Origin: Alcanivorax sp. 24
GTDB taxonomy: Bacteria > Pseudomonadota > Gammaproteobacteria > Pseudomonadales > Alcanivoracaceae
Assembly: GCF_004360225.1 (NCBI RefSeq)
Contig: NZ_SNUA01000020.1
Span: 1 to 64,000 of the forward strand
Length of the DNA: 64,000 nucleotides
Direction: 5' to 3'
Shown: positions 19,152 through 27,580 of the stretch, one piece after another
Numbering within the stretch: position 1 is the first letter of the stretch
Layout: the number at the start of each line of letters is the position of its first letter
The notes under the pieces: generated by a model
The model's input: the letters and a program-made list of their open reading frames with translations, nothing else
Told to the model about the DNA's origin: nothing
Databases searched by the model: none
Program-made: the position numbers and the translations under genes

Positions 19152-20030
19152 CTAGGGCGGGGAGCGTGTAAAGCCCGGGCCTTCTTCGCGCAGGCGCAGA
19201 AAGCTGGCGAACCGGGGCAGGCCATGACGAGTGTGGCCGTGGTATTTGTAGGTGACGACGCTGCCAATGGCCGGAGGGCGAGCCCGCAGCGCATCGCTGA
19301 AACCGGTGCCCAGACGGAAATGACGCCCGCCGGGCGTTTTCACCAGCAGCGCCCCCATCATTCCGGTGTACTTGCCTTCGCCGGGGATCACCGCGACCAC
19401 TTCCGCTTCCGCGTCCAGATAGGGCTTTACCTTGAGCAGATTGTCATTGCGTTCGCCCCGGTAAGGCGCGCCGCCGCGATGCAGCATCAGGCCTTCTCCG
19501 CCCGCCGCCACCACCTGCTCCAGATCGCGCATCAGCGTGGCGTGGTCGTGTCCCCGGCGCTGGTCGACCAGGTACAGGTGGGGCAGGGCGGCATCGTCAA
19601 TCAGTTCGCGCAGTCGCGGCAGCCGCTGGTCGAACGGACCCGCGGACGAGGGCAGATCAAACGCCATGAAATAGATATGTCGCCAGGGTTCCGCGGGTGG
19701 CGTGCGACGGTTGAGTATCCCGACCAACTGACTGAAGGTGCCGCGCCCCATCCATAACTCGCCGTCCAGCGGTTGGTCGGGAAAGCCTTCGGTAAAGCCG
19801 GGCGGGGTATCGATCACATTTCCGTTGCGCGACAAAAACCGCTGCCCATCCCAGTAAGCGCGCACGCCATCCAGCTTCTCGCTGACCCAGTAGTTGCTCA
19901 GATCAATGCCTTCTTCATAAGTATTCGCCAGCATCAGCGCCGGTGCTTTCGCCGCCCGGGCCGCGGCGGCCATTACCAGAGTGGTGGCGATCAGTAACGT
20001 GCCGATGAAGTACAAAATTGGGCGGGACAT
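19152..20030 (-). CDS. ligE: Secreted minimal ATP-dependent DNA ligase (Lig E type)
   Basis: A 292-residue single-subunit ATP-dependent DNA ligase. A cleavable signal peptide (about 1-27, hydrophobic to AAARAAKAP) directs it to the periplasm. The adenylation motif I is EKLDGVR with Lys52. Further motifs include GELWMGRG, FMAFDLP, GGEGLMLHR and LLKVKPY. A small OB domain follows and no DNA-binding insert is present. This is the Lig E arrangement seen in Vibrio, Haemophilus and Neisseria, which seals nicked DNA outside the cytoplasm and has been linked to extracellular DNA or competence. RBS AGGAGGAACAAGG precedes the start. The genome also needs a cytoplasmic NAD+ ligase, not seen here. Confidence 0.88.
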   Translation of the reverse strand: MSRPILYFIGTLLIATTLVMAAAARAAKAPALMLANTYEEGIDLSNYWVSEKLDGVRAYWDGQRFLSRNGNVIDTPPGFTEGFPDQPLDGELWMGRGTFSQLVGILNRRTPPAEPWRHIYFMAFDLPSSAGPFDQRLPRLRELIDDAALPHLYLVDQRRGHDHATLMRDLEQVVAAGGEGLMLHRGGAPYRGERNDNLLKVKPYLDAEAEVVAVIPGEGKYTGMMGALLVKTPGGRHFRLGTGFSDALRARPPAIGSVVTYKYHGHTRHGLPRFASFLRLREEGPGFTRSPP

Positions 20031-20206
20031 CCTTGTTCCTCCTGGTCATCCATTGACGGAGCCAGTGTAGAAGAAGGGGCGGGCCGGGGATGCAGGTCCA
20101 GGCTGAAATACGTGTAGGACTATGGCTGCCTGCCCATGGTGATTGGCTGACAAGGACGCGGAACAGGTGGCCGGGCGCTGGAAAAAATTCTGGGCCCGTA
20201 AGCCTT

Positions 20207-21070
20207 TTAGTCCAGGTGCTTGTGCCCGTTTTGCTCGCTGGGGGGCGGGCTGAACAATCGGGGAGCGCCGCGGCGGGGTTGATGAATCAGGTTCAGCCGG
20301 CTGCTGCGCGCCTGCCGCACGCTCAGCGATGATGGCGCGGACAGACTCACCAGGGTGCCGGCACCGGCGCGCACTGCTTTGTGGATCAATTCCAGACCGC
20401 AACGGCTGGTGATGGCCAAAAAACCGCTGGCCGGATCCAGGCCCGCGCGGACGCAGGCGCCGATCAGCTTATCCAGGGCGTTATGACGGCCGATGTCCTC
20501 GCGGCACAGACGCGTTTTACCGGCGCCATCCACATAAACCGCCGCGTGCATGGCGCCGCTGTCGCGGGCGAGAACTTGTGTCGCCTGGAAGCGTTCACGT
20601 AATCCCGTCAGGTGGACCAGTGGTGGCAGTGGCGCGGCGTCCCGCTCGGGCAACCGGGGTAAGGCTTGATCCAGGGCCTCCACCCCGCACAGGCCGCAGC
20701 CGCCGCTGCCCGCCCGGTTGCGGCGCTGGTGTTTGAAGGCGCTTAAGGCTCGGCTGCTTAAAGTCACTTCAACCTGGATCGCGTCTTCCAGTGGTGTCGG
20801 ATCGATGTCGCGGATCGCCAGGGGGCTATCCACCACGCCCTCGGTCAGCGTGAAGCCGGTAACAAAATCCTCCACATCGTTCGGGGTCGCCATCATTACC
20901 GCGTGATTGATGCCGTTATAGCTGATCGCCACCGCCACTTCGGCGGCAAGCGGCTGATCGCCGGACACTGCGTGGGGGCTGTATTCCAGATAATCGTAAC
21001 GGGGGGACGGATCCACCAGAGCAGAATCTTCATCGGAGGAACGCCCGGCACCGGGCCGGGAAGACGTCAT
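20207..21070 (-). CDS. fdhD: Formate dehydrogenase accessory sulfurtransferase FdhD
   Basis: A 287-residue cytoplasmic protein. FdhD passes sulfur from IscS to the molybdenum cofactor of formate dehydrogenases, making them active. The catalytic loop is GSGGCGLCG with Cys125 and Cys128. Other family segments are FVTGFTLTEGVVD, SGAMHAAVYV, REDIGRHNALDKL and ITSRCGLELIHKA. The N-terminal ~20 residues and the Pro/Arg-rich C-terminal ~25 residues extend beyond the core. No formate dehydrogenase or molybdopterin gene is present in the window, so its client enzyme is encoded elsewhere. Confidence 0.94.
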   Translation of the reverse strand: MTSSRPGAGRSSDEDSALVDPSPRYDYLEYSPHAVSGDQPLAAEVAVAISYNGINHAVMMATPNDVEDFVTGFTLTEGVVDSPLAIRDIDPTPLEDAIQVEVTLSSRALSAFKHQRRNRAGSGGCGLCGVEALDQALPRLPERDAAPLPPLVHLTGLRERFQATQVLARDSGAMHAAVYVDGAGKTRLCREDIGRHNALDKLIGACVRAGLDPASGFLAITSRCGLELIHKAVRAGAGTLVSLSAPSSLSVRQARSSRLNLIHQPRRGAPRLFSPPPSEQNGHKHLD

Positions 21071-21437
21071 GGTCGTTACCTCATGGGTTCAGGACGTGTC
21101 CTGCGTTGTTCTGTCATCCAGGCTCTTAGGATAGGGCGATTCGGGCCCCGGGTCCAAAATGTCAGAGGCTTTATTCAGGTTCATCGCGGAATAGCGGGAA
21201 TATGGGTTTCCATCGGGAGCCCGGGTGGCCTTCCGAGGTCCCTGATGGAAGGTAAGATCGGCCCCCACTAATCTACGATGAACCCAAAAAAGGGGTTGAT
21301 TTTTGATCGCCGCTCCCTGATGTTGGATCAAGTCTGTTTACGGATCGGGGAAGGCCGGGAGCTACAAACCGGAGTGCCACCCCCCGTGGAGAGCGGCACC
21401 GAAACCGATACTATTCGATAACAAAAGGTAGAGGCTA
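21071..21437. other. 367-bp intergenic region with a repeat relic
   Basis: No convincing gene is present. The fdhD promoter should lie at the left side, and the promoter of the small membrane protein at the right side. The centre is occupied by the short GGTTCATCGC-family element at 21178-21284. An 80-codon open frame on the minus strand (21089-21331) runs through the repeat and is not supported. Confidence 0.6.
21178..21284. repeat. Short GGTTCATCGC-family element (107 bp)
   Basis: The segment starts GGTTCATCGCGG (21178-21189) and ends ACGATGAACC (21275-21284), so it has the same inverted ends as the elements at 24700-24913 and 45701-46011. Inside, GTCCCTGATGGAAGG (21238-21252) is the reverse complement of the internal block in those elements. 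It looks like a shortened copy. No clear target-site duplication is seen. Confidence 0.6.
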
Positions 21438-21659
21438 ATGATGGATATCAGTACCACCCTGCTGGGGCAGATGGCGATCGCCTGGGCTGTGCTCTGTGCA
21501 GTGATTTCCTATTTTCTGGCACGCAAGAAAGTTCGCGCGCCGATTCTTGCCGCCGTGCTGGGCCTGTTCATGTCCCTGGTGCCGCCGTTCGCTTTGGTGT
21601 ACATGGCGGTGCTGGCGTTCCTGCGGCCGGAACCGCGGCATAGCCAGGTTTCCGCCTGA
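21438..21659 (+). CDS. Small two-helix membrane protein, unknown function
   Basis: A 73-residue protein with two predicted membrane helices (about 8-27 and 34-63) separated by a basic turn, ARKKVRAP. It ends in a short polar tail. A GGTAGAGG ribosome-binding stretch precedes ATG 21438; a second ATG follows directly. It belongs to no family that can be named with confidence. The neighbouring genes do not suggest a role. Confidence 0.6.
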   Translation: MMDISTTLLGQMAIAWAVLCAVISYFLARKKVRAPILAAVLGLFMSLVPPFALVYMAVLAFLRPEPRHSQVSA

Positions 21660-21824
21660 CCTCCTTGTCTCCGGTCTGCTCCGGTCCCGGGCTTCCGACA
21701 GGGCCTGTCGTGCCCTGTCCTGAGCTGTCGGTGCGGTTTAAAGGCGCCTGTCCACGCTGGTCTGTTGCATCCGTCTCCCACGGCAAGCATGCTGACCCTG
21801 GCATGGATTCCATGGGAATGTGGT

Positions 21825-22067
21825 ATGTACCATCGATTCGCTATTGCTCTGATATTTCCCCTGAGCGCTTGTATGTCCAACACCACGGAACAGGATGACT
21901 CGGCTGGGCCCACCGGTATGGCTAATCCTGCTTCGCAATACTGTGAGCAAGTGGGAGGCGAACTGGAAATCCGCGACGAGCAGAATGGCCAGGTTGGCTA
22001 CTGCCATCTGCCGGATGGTCGTGTCGTCGAGGAATGGGCGCTGTATCGCTCCTCCATCCAGAATTGA
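21825..22067 (+). CDS. DUF333 domain-containing lipoprotein
   Basis: An 80-residue small lipoprotein. The signal ends in a lipobox (FPLSAC, Cys15). The mature part carries the DUF333 motif PASQYCEQVGGELEIRDEQNGQVGYCHLPDGRVVEEWALYR, in which the two cysteines are conserved. DUF333 proteins include the small putative hemolysin and YoaF-like lipoproteins; their function is unsettled. ATG 21825 is chosen because it starts the signal peptide. The RBS is weak. Confidence 0.82.
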   Translation: MYHRFAIALIFPLSACMSNTTEQDDSAGPTGMANPASQYCEQVGGELEIRDEQNGQVGYCHLPDGRVVEEWALYRSSIQN

Positions 22068-22139
22068 TGACGCCGTACGAAAATGCCGCGGGACAGTGGA
22101 CATGGCATAAGGCGTTAACTATATTGCCGTTTCACGGAA

Positions 22140-22213
22140 GCGGGTGTAGCTCAATGGTAGAGCAGAAGCTTCCCAAGCTTACGACGAGGGTTCGATTCCC
22201 TTCACCCGCTCCA
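22140..22213 (+). tRNA. tRNA-Gly (anticodon CCC)
   Basis: The acceptor stem GCGGGTG (22140-22146) pairs with CACCCGC (22203-22209), followed by a discriminator T and an encoded CCA (22211-22213). The anticodon loop reads TTCCCAA, giving anticodon CCC. The T arm GAGGGTTCGATTCCCTT is intact. The sequence closely resembles the known E. coli tRNA-Gly(CCC). It stands alone rather than in a cluster. Confidence 0.95.
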
Positions 22214-22337
22214 AACCTCCTTCTCCCGCCGCGAATACCCCCTCCCGCCACCGATAGGATGGAACGAGCCGTGTCAGGATGCGGTATCCTTTCTTTCTGG
22301 AATGCGACTCATGAAACCAACGGATAAAGGGCGCGAT

Positions 22338-22559
22338 ATGAGGAAGTGGTTCTGGGGAGTAGCGGTGCTCTTCTTGCTCGCCGGTTGTGGCGGTAATGAT
22401 CTGAGCGCGGTCACGCTGGACAAGTTCACGGTGATGTTGATCGACGGTAAGGAGAGGAAAGCCGCGATCTGCCTGAGGAAGCTCAATGCCCAGGGCGATG
22501 GGATGATTGCGGGTTGTGGTGAGTGGACGCCGGTCGACGTGGTGCATAAGACGCTTTAG
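22338..22559 (+). CDS. Small hypothetical lipoprotein
   Basis: A 73-residue protein with a lipoprotein signal: MRKWFW, a hydrophobic core, then a lipobox LLAGC. The mature part (~55 residues) has two further cysteines (AICLRK and IAGCGEW). No known family is recognised. ATG 22338 is chosen over an in-frame upstream ATG because it begins the signal peptide and follows AAAGGG. It lies between tRNA-Gly and the methyltransferase gene. Confidence 0.62.
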   Translation: MRKWFWGVAVLFLLAGCGGNDLSAVTLDKFTVMLIDGKERKAAICLRKLNAQGDGMIAGCGEWTPVDVVHKTL

Positions 22560-22660
22560 TTGCACGTCTGGCGGTTCTGGCCGAACTGCTGCGCCTTATT
22601 CTCTCTTTTCCATGTTTGCCTTCCTTATAGTAACAATTGAAGTTACGATAAGGCGAAACG

Positions 22661-23353
22661 GTGGCAATGGAATCTCCTGTGTCCTCTTTTTCCAATCCCG
22701 GTTCCGTTGCCCGGTACGCTGATGGCCCGGTCAGGCAGGTGCCGGGTTTCCTCGCGCTGCAGAAAATGGCGGAGTTGCTGCTGGCGGAGCGTGTTCCCGA
22801 ACAGGGGCATGTTCTGGTGTTGGGCGCCGGTGGCGGCCTGGAATTGAAGGCATTCGCGCAATCCCGGTCCGGATGGCGCTTTCTGGGCGTTGATCCCTCG
22901 GCGCGGATGCTGGAGCTGGCGTCGGATACGCTGGGCCCGCTTGCGGACCGCGTGGAGCTTCTCGAAGGTTACATCGACCAGGCGCCGGACCTGGCCTTCG
23001 ACGGCGCCACCTGCTTGTTGACGCTGCACTTTCTATCGATGGAGCAGCGCCGCCACACGCTCGGAGCGCTGCGGCGCCGCTTGAAACCCGGCGCGCCGTT
23101 GGTGGTGGCCCATCACAGTTTTCCCCAGGACGAGGATGAGAAACGGCGTTGGCTGAAGCGTTACGCTGCGTTCGCGGCGTCGTCCGGGGTAGCCGGAGCC
23201 GACGCCGAAAGAGCCATCGAAGCCATTGGCGTCCGGTTGCCCTTGCTTGCTCCAGAGCAGGAAGAGGCGCTCCTCAGGGAAGCAGGTTTCAAAGGAACCG
23301 AGCTGTTCTACGCCGGGTTTACCTTCAAGGGCTGGGTTGCTTACGCTCCCTGA
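22661..23353 (+). CDS. Class I SAM-dependent methyltransferase (CmoA-like)
   Basis: A 230-residue protein with a Rossmann-type methyltransferase domain. Motif I is VLVLGAGGGLELKAF, followed by FLGVDPSARMLELA and the motif IV-like LTLHFLSMEQRR. The shape resembles the CmoA-like methyltransferases, but real CmoA features are not complete, so the substrate is unknown. The start is GTG 22661 or the ATG two codons later (22667). It is convergent with the SMI1/KNR4-like gene. Confidence 0.8.
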   Translation: MAMESPVSSFSNPGSVARYADGPVRQVPGFLALQKMAELLLAERVPEQGHVLVLGAGGGLELKAFAQSRSGWRFLGVDPSARMLELASDTLGPLADRVELLEGYIDQAPDLAFDGATCLLTLHFLSMEQRRHTLGALRRRLKPGAPLVVAHHSFPQDEDEKRRWLKRYAAFAASSGVAGADAERAIEAIGVRLPLLAPEQEEALLREAGFKGTELFYAGFTFKGWVAYAP

Positions 23354-23359
23354 CGCTGG

Positions 23360-24604
23360 TCAAAGCCGGAAGGCCCCCAGCCGCTTGATTTGCAGGCGCA
23401 GCCCGTCTTCACCCAGGTAGTGCGCGAGTTTGCCCTGTCTCACCTTTTCCAAACTCGTGCGCAATGACGCCAACAGTGTTTGTTTTTGTTCCGGCAGGGT
23501 GGCGCGCTGCTGTACGGACAGCTGTTCCGTTATGCAGTGGGCACTGTCGGGGACTCCATGCAGGACGCAGCGTAGCGCTGCCTGTACCGAGGCCTGATCC
23601 GGGTGGGTCAGCACACGGGCCACCAACGCCCTGGGAACAGGACCATTTACGTCGTCCAGCAGCCGTTCGGGGAGCGGCGGATCACGGTCAAGCAGGGCCT
23701 GAAAGGCTGACCAGGCATTGTTGATGACAGCCAGGGAGAGCGGGCTCATATCGCCGCGAAGCGGGATATCCGCCGTGATGCCGCCGTCGAGTAATTGCGT
23801 GAGCAGGGCGGCATCGTCCTGTTGAATGGCGTGACTCAGAGCCAGTGTGGCAAGAAGAGGATTGTTGCTCAGGGTGCCGGCTTCGAGCGCGCCCCGCCAA
23901 TCCAGCACGGCTTGCCGGTAAAAGTCGACTATCTTGTCGGCCAGAGCGTCGGGCAGGCCGTGATCCTGCCTGCGGCAGTCCAGATACTCCAAGAATTCCA
24001 GACCGGTATCGGCGCTGTCGTCGGAGACCGGATCTTTTTCCAGTCCGAGGCATTGGAAAGCCTCCCGCAGAGTCGGTGCGATGGTGGCCAGTCCGTCCTC
24101 GTGCATGGCGTGGCGCCAGGCTGGCGGCAAGCCCATTTTCCAAGCCAGAGCGTGGCCGTAATCTAGGGCGTGCTGGTCGGTGACCACATAGATGCGGTCG
24201 CAGTATTCGAAGCCGCCGATGGGCAGAGCGCCGATTTTGCCGTCCCAATCACGCCCACCAGCCTCGCAGGCTTCTTCCGCGAGCGCCTGTTCATGCTCGA
24301 TCCAGCCGGGTAGATCACGATAGCCATCGCTGTCGTGGTAGAACAGCTCGGTCCAGGAAATCGCTTCCTGATTGCCGTGCATGGTCAAGCGCAGGTCGTA
24401 GTCCAGACGGCCGCCGGCGGTGAGTCGCCAGAGCGACAGCAGAGCGTCGGGCAGGGTGCCGCGGATTCGCTGGCGGATATCCCGCAACGCATCCTCACTA
24501 ACGGGGGGCTGCGCTTCGAAGATGACGCGGTCGGCCCAGATCACGATATCGTGATCGCGCAGTTGCTGAAGTTCATCCCGGGTGAAAGTGTCGGAGAGAT
24601 CCAT
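23360..24604 (-). CDS. SMI1/KNR4 (SUKH)-like protein with ankyrin-like C-terminal part
   Basis: A 414-residue cytoplasmic protein. The first ~190 residues look like a SMI1/KNR4-type domain: PPVSEDALRDIRQRIRGTLPDALLSLWRLTAGG, then GALPIGGFEYCDRIYVVTD. From about 240 to 320 there is an alpha-helical stretch with ankyrin-like spacing (NNPLLATLALSHAIQQDDAALLTQLLDGG, MSPLSLAVINNAWSAFQALLDRD). SUKH proteins include immunity proteins for contact-dependent toxins and regulatory proteins; no toxin gene is adjacent. The domain call is by recall of patterns and is moderate. Confidence 0.6.
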   Translation of the reverse strand: MDLSDTFTRDELQQLRDHDIVIWADRVIFEAQPPVSEDALRDIRQRIRGTLPDALLSLWRLTAGGRLDYDLRLTMHGNQEAISWTELFYHDSDGYRDLPGWIEHEQALAEEACEAGGRDWDGKIGALPIGGFEYCDRIYVVTDQHALDYGHALAWKMGLPPAWRHAMHEDGLATIAPTLREAFQCLGLEKDPVSDDSADTGLEFLEYLDCRRQDHGLPDALADKIVDFYRQAVLDWRGALEAGTLSNNPLLATLALSHAIQQDDAALLTQLLDGGITADIPLRGDMSPLSLAVINNAWSAFQALLDRDPPLPERLLDDVNGPVPRALVARVLTHPDQASVQAALRCVLHGVPDSAHCITEQLSVQQRATLPEQKQTLLASLRTSLEKVRQGKLAHYLGEDGLRLQIKRLGAFRL

Positions 24605-24699
24605 TCTGGTCTGGTGCCGTGCCCACTGAGAAAGTCAGCTTACCATGGTGAGGGCCAGGGTTTGTTGATCATGGCGGGGGATTACAAGCCCATTAAAAA

Positions 24700-24913
24700 G
24701 GTTCATCGCGGTTTGGCGGGATTTGGAAATGCCCTCCATCAGGGACAGCGTAGCCGTGTTACGCCTTTGCGGGAACGTCGTGAAGCAGGTTCCGCAAAGG
24801 CGTAACACAGCTCCGCTTCGAGGTGAGGGGCTGGCGCCAGCGCTTTTCCGGTCGCTGGCATGGAAGGGCTTTGATGTCGCTGTGGGAGCCAGCCTGCTGG
24901 CGGGCGATGAACC
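24700..24913. repeat. GGTTCATCGC-family element, 214 bp, with target-like direct repeats
   Basis: The element is bounded by GGTTCATCGC (24700-24709) and its inverse GCGATGAACC (24904-24913). An 11-base direct repeat, CCATTAAAAAG, overlaps each edge (24690-24700 and 24912-24922); its ATTAAAAA part lies just outside both ends, like a target-site duplication. Internal blocks CATCAGGGACAGCGTA and CGCTTCGAGGTGAGGGGCTGG recur in the element at 45701-46011. A REP half-site (CGCTGTGGGAGCC) lies near its right end. It sits directly in the T-tract of the peroxiredoxin terminator. No coding capacity is visible. Confidence 0.7.
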
Positions 24914-24953
24914 ATTAAAAAGCCGAAGCCCGTATTTTTCGCGGACTTCGGCT
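24914..24953 (-). terminator. Rho-independent terminator of the peroxiredoxin gene
   Basis: Read on the minus strand, 24953-24942 and 24932-24921 form a stem of 11-12 bp with one mismatch (AGCCGAAGTCCG against CGGGCTTCGGCT) around a 9-base loop. A run of five Ts and then AAT follows. It lies about 35 bases after the peroxiredoxin stop codon. Confidence 0.8.
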
Positions 24954-24988
24954 GTGCAGGCCGCCGCTCTGACAGAGGGCGGAACGGT

Positions 24989-25627
24989 TCAACTGGTTTT
25001 CGGTTGCTTGACCATCCGCAGGTAGGGTTTCTTCTCATCCCAGCCTTCGGGGAACAGCTTTTGCGCGTCCTCGTTGCTGAGTGAGGGAACGATGATGACG
25101 TCATCGCCGTCGTTCCAGTTCACCGGGGTCGCCACTTTGTAGCCGTCGGTGAGCTGCAGACTGTCGATGACCCGCAGAATCTCGTCGAAATTACGGCCGG
25201 TGCTGGCCGGGTAGGTGATGGTGAGACGGATCTTCTTGTTCGGGTCGATGACGAACACGCTACGCACGGTCAGGGTGTCGTTGGCGTTGGGGTGGATCAT
25301 GCCATACAGGTCGGCGACCTTACGGTCGGCGTCGGCCAGCAGCGGGAAGTTCAGGGCCTGCCCCTGGGTTTCCTCGATGTCACCGCACCAGGCGTTGTGA
25401 TCGTCGAGCGGGTCCACGGACAGACCGATGACCTTGGCGTTGCGTTTCTCGAATTCCGGCTTCAGCCGGGCCACTTCCCCCAGCTCGGTGGTGCACACCG
25501 GGGTGAAATCCTTGGGATGGGAAAACAGTACCACCCAGTTGTCCCCGGCCCATTGATGGAAGGAAATCGGACCGTCGGTGGAGTCCTGCTGAAAATCCGG
25601 TGCGATGTCACCTAATTGCAATGCCAT
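24989..25627 (-). CDS. 1-Cys peroxiredoxin (Prx6/LsfA-like)
   Basis: A 212-residue thiol peroxidase that reduces peroxides in the cytoplasm. The peroxidatic motif PKDFTPVCTTE has Thr42 and Cys45. The long C-terminal extension (TDGYKVATPVNWNDGDDVIIVPSLSNEDAQKLFPEGW) is the mark of the Prx6 group, which includes LsfA of Pseudomonas. A second cysteine (DHNAWCGD) is not at the 2-Cys resolving position. The start has a perfect AAGGAGG. It is monocistronic with its own terminator. Confidence 0.94.
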   Translation of the reverse strand: MALQLGDIAPDFQQDSTDGPISFHQWAGDNWVVLFSHPKDFTPVCTTELGEVARLKPEFEKRNAKVIGLSVDPLDDHNAWCGDIEETQGQALNFPLLADADRKVADLYGMIHPNANDTLTVRSVFVIDPNKKIRLTITYPASTGRNFDEILRVIDSLQLTDGYKVATPVNWNDGDDVIIVPSLSNEDAQKLFPEGWDEKKPYLRMVKQPKTS

Positions 25628-25787
25628 GCTACGCCTCCTTGTTATATTGGCGGATAGTGATAGGGCTGAAAGCTAAGCTCGCTTATAACTCCAGAGAACA
25701 TAGAGGTTCACGATGACGCTTTAAAGGGGGGCGGCAAGACGGAATTGCGCTAAGCATCTTCTCCACGCTTATTAGTGTGAACCGGCG

Positions 25788-27296
25788 CTAGTGCGACAGA
25801 TCGCTGGCGGCGGCGCGGCGGTGCTCCGGATCGTCGGGAGAGTATGCCACCTGCAGCCGGTTGAGCGTGCGTTCCTCCAGTTGGTCCAGCCGCTGTCGGC
25901 AGGCCAGGAAGGTCCGGCTGATGCGGGTGGAGTTGTTGATCATGTCCAGCTTCGGCCAACTGGTGCGTTCGCCCAGGCTGATGAAATTGCGCACGTCGTC
26001 CATGCTGGGATTACGCAGTATGCGCAGCAGATTCAGCGGCTGACGCGGCGGAATCAGGTTGATGTCGCCGATGTAGCGTTGCTTGACCACATTCTGTGCT
26101 TTGCTGATTAGCAGTCCCAGATCGTTGGAACGCACCCGCCGCTGCGCCAGTTCCAATGCGTAATTCAGGTTCATGGACAGATTGCGCACGCCCCAATCGG
26201 CCAGGGTGCTGAAGCTGGAGTCGGTGCTCTCGCTGCGCGACAGGAACGGTACCACGTGGGGATTGGTCTGGCTGACGATGGAATGATTGACGCCGAACAG
26301 GCGGGCCAGACGCCGCACCGGCAGGTCATCCTGGATCGAGCCGTCAACGAATTTGCGCCCGGGGATATAAGGCACGCGCTCACCATCGATGTTCTTGGCC
26401 CACAGGCTCACCGGGGGATAAATGCCGGGGATCGCGCAACTGGCCAGGGATGCCTTGCGAATCAGGACATTGGGCGAGGTGCGCCAGTTCAGCAGCCGAC
26501 TGTGCTGGTTACGGTCATAGGGGCTGACGGTGATGTTGATCTCGCGTCCGGTCTTGCGGTAGGCCTCCTCGAAGGTGAGGTCGGGAATGTTCTCTTCCAG
26601 ACAGGCTTCCAGGTGATCACCATCCAGTACCGGGGTGCCGCGTACCAGGCCCTTCCAGCCGGCGGCGCGGAACGCCTCCAGGTAGAGATTTTCCGGGCGC
26701 AGTTTTTCCGCCAACTCGTCATTGCTGTGGGTACCGGCCACCGCCGCCACGATACTGCCGGCGCTGGAGCCGGAGATCACGCACGGTAACAGGCCCTGTT
26801 CCCACAGGCTTTTCACCACGCCCACATGGAACAGTCCGAGGGCGGCGCCGCCGGACAGCATCAGGCCGCTTTGGCCGAACGCCTGGCCGGTGGTTTCGAA
26901 GAAATCCAGTTTCTGCTTCAGGCCGAATTGCTCGAAGGACTCGTCGCACAGATAGTTCAGCGCGGCGCAGACTTCGTCCAGGTAACGCTCGATCAGATGT
27001 TTGGTGCCAACCCGGCTGTGGCGATACAGCGCCGGGTTGGAAATGTTGCCGAGGTTGCCGTGCAGGCCTTCGTGGAGATGGAATACCAGTTTGTTGACAT
27101 TGTGCCGCTCGCGGGCCTGGCGGATCTGCCAGAGCCGGTTTCGGATCAGTTCGTAATCGTAGTGAGGGGAGCGGTCGATACCCTTCCATTCGTCGGCACC
27201 GGATATCCGGTCGTGTTCCAGACTGGCTTCCATCCACGCCTGATAGGAGGTGGCGTGGGCGATGTCGCGCTCGAGCTGCTTGAGCGTCCGATTCAT
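25788..27296 (-). CDS. Patatin-like phospholipase with DUF3336 N-terminal domain
   Basis: A 502-residue lipolytic acyl hydrolase. The first ~140 residues form the DUF3336 domain, which occurs ahead of patatin domains in bacterial and yeast TGL-type lipases. The patatin domain has the oxyanion motif SGGAALG (~148-154), the nucleophile GSSAGS with Ser178, and the catalytic Asp in FVDGSIQDDLP (~330). No signal peptide is present, so it acts inside the cell, possibly on phospholipids or storage lipids (triacylglycerol or wax esters in Alcanivorax-like bacteria). GGGAG precedes the start. Confidence 0.92.
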   Translation of the reverse strand: MNRTLKQLERDIAHATSYQAWMEASLEHDRISGADEWKGIDRSPHYDYELIRNRLWQIRQARERHNVNKLVFHLHEGLHGNLGNISNPALYRHSRVGTKHLIERYLDEVCAALNYLCDESFEQFGLKQKLDFFETTGQAFGQSGLMLSGGAALGLFHVGVVKSLWEQGLLPCVISGSSAGSIVAAVAGTHSNDELAEKLRPENLYLEAFRAAGWKGLVRGTPVLDGDHLEACLEENIPDLTFEEAYRKTGREINITVSPYDRNQHSRLLNWRTSPNVLIRKASLASCAIPGIYPPVSLWAKNIDGERVPYIPGRKFVDGSIQDDLPVRRLARLFGVNHSIVSQTNPHVVPFLSRSESTDSSFSTLADWGVRNLSMNLNYALELAQRRVRSNDLGLLISKAQNVVKQRYIGDINLIPPRQPLNLLRILRNPSMDDVRNFISLGERTSWPKLDMINNSTRISRTFLACRQRLDQLEERTLNRLQVAYSPDDPEHRRAAASDLSH

Positions 27297-27580
27297 GCGG
27301 ATCTCCCTGGCTGACGACCGGCCCGAGGTTGGGCCGCCGATCTTGCTACCGGCCCATCGGCGGGCCGGAAATGTTTATTGTTGGGCGTTTTCGCGGTTAC
27401 GCCAATTCAGCATTAGCACAACCGGATTGCGATTCAGTGTAGCCGTCTCTTCCGGCGCCATTGGTTCCGGATTGTCGGACAATAGCGTAAAAAGTGACAT
27501 TGACCGATGGCATGGTGTTTCGCGGCGCGGCGGCCTGGCGGGCAGCCCCTGACCGTGCTCCGGTGGCGCCGGTGAGGGCT

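Larger units (their letters stand above)
24605..24988. other. 384-bp intergenic region filled by a repeat element and a terminator
   Basis: No gene is seen. The left part (24605-24699) should carry the promoter of the SMI1/KNR4-like gene. Next come the TIR-bounded element at 24700-24913 and the minus-strand terminator of the peroxiredoxin gene at 24914-24953. Confidence 0.65.

Noticed and set aside
21089-21331. 80-codon minus-strand frame upstream of fdhD
   Set aside because: It runs through a repeat element and shows no protein character.
22140-22213. tRNA-Gly as an integration site for a genomic island
   Set aside because: No integrase gene and no repeated 3' tRNA fragment was found in the flanking sequence.
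27375-27500. 41-codon minus-strand frame between patatin and LysR genes
   Set aside because: The translation looks protein-like at its end, but there is no ribosome-binding site and no known family.
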